Origin: Candidatus Zixiibacteriota bacterium
Lineage (GTDB): Bacteria; Zixibacteria; MSB-5A5; GN15; FEB-12
Length of the DNA: 43,171 nucleotides
Assembly (NCBI GenBank): GCA_024276275.1
Contig: JAJRXM010000083.1
Coordinates: 1 to 43,171, forward strand
Direction of reading: 5' to 3'
Shown: positions 43,016 through 43,171 of the stretch, piece by piece
Layout: the number at the start of each line of letters is the position of its first letter
Position numbering within the stretch: position 1 is the first letter of the stretch
The notes under the pieces: model-generated
Told to the model about the DNA's origin: nothing
What the model saw: the letters and a program-made list of their open reading frames with translations, nothing else
Database searches by the model: none
Made by a program: the position numbers and the translations under genes

Positions 43016-43171
43016 TCACAACCCCAACCGTTTCAAATCTTTTCGACTCAAGAAATTATTCTGTTTTTTATTTTCCCTCACCCATTCTAATACTTCAGAA
43101 CGCTCAAACCTGATCTGTTTTCCAAGTTTGATGTAAGGAACAGCATCGTTATATATCCAGTACTTAACCAC
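43016..43171 (-). CDS. excisionase-like small helix-turn-helix protein (partial, N-terminus outside window)
   Basis: The minus-strand frame enters at the right edge and ends with TGA at 43018-43016. The 51 visible residues run VVKYWIYNDAVPYIKLGK and then QIRFERSEVLEWVRENKK, followed by a basic tail. The 'YxWI-x-PYIKLGK-x-RF-x-RSE-x-EWV' pattern is the winged-helix of excisionase/HTH_17 proteins, which act as recombination directionality factors or small regulators. It is convergent with the defence operon, about 35 bases away. Being on the same island as the integrase it may control its excision; a separate mobile module is an alternative. Confidence 0.75.
   Translation of the reverse strand: MVKYWIYNDAVPYIKLGKQIRFERSEVLEWVRENKKQNNFLSRKDLKRLGL

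Noticed and set aside
1-43171. CRISPR array
   Set aside because: No regular series of equal repeats with unique spacers; the repeats at 22039-23960 are palindromic RAYT units.

Overview
The window is about 43 kb of a low-GC bacterial chromosome. The organism is probably Gram-negative and anaerobic. It has a rod-shape cell-wall operon (mreC, mreD, mrdA, rodA), an iron-sulfur/flavin NAD(P) oxidoreductase operon, and a small secreted FN3-plus-dockerin protein of the kind common in FCB-group candidate phyla (Zixibacteria, Cloacimonadota and relatives). No rRNA or other decisive marker is present, so the lineage is a guess.

Layout. (1) Positions 2-12033, + strand: envelope and housekeeping genes, namely a YfhO-like membrane protein, two GT2 glycosyltransferases, a WecA/TagO-type phosphosugar transferase, accA, a Trm112-like zinc protein, a PTS IIA-like protein, mreC-mreD-mrdA-rodA and an EamA transporter. 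(2) 12076-13353, - strand: an ornithine aminotransferase-like enzyme. (3) 13387-15164: intergenic DNA with a candidate structured RNA behind a good promoter, a dockerin protein and several perfect hairpins. (4) 21685-15165, - strand: an operon of a two-domain Lrp/RAM-like protein, NuoE, NuoF (HydB type) and a 1246-residue GltD/NuoG-type fusion. It could be an electron-bifurcating NAD/NADP transhydrogenase. (5) 21686-23970: a RAYT transposase with its palindromic repeats and a membrane-anchored orphan. (6) 23973-29295, + strand: queG, rpe, transketolase, a broken glucokinase and thiamine pyrophosphokinase. (7) 29387 to the window end: a genomic island next to tRNA-Gln(CTG). It holds a tyrosine integrase and one tightly packed defence operon: hsdM, hsdS, a GmrSD-like DUF262/DUF1524 nuclease, hsdR, a YgjP-like metallohydrolase and an unrecognised 805-residue protein with a zinc ribbon and a PD-(D/E)xK nuclease end. 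An excisionase-like gene runs off the right edge in the opposite direction.

Two themes stand out. First, the defence operon joins a complete type I restriction-modification system to a second nuclease family and to a large uncharacterised nuclease. This is the best candidate for an undescribed system here. Second, five in-frame stop codons in four conserved backbone genes, plus substitutions at key motifs of glucokinase and Rpe, contrast with the intact island. Many, though not all, of these changes can be explained as G-to-T or C-to-A transversions, so either gene decay or sequence damage has to be considered.
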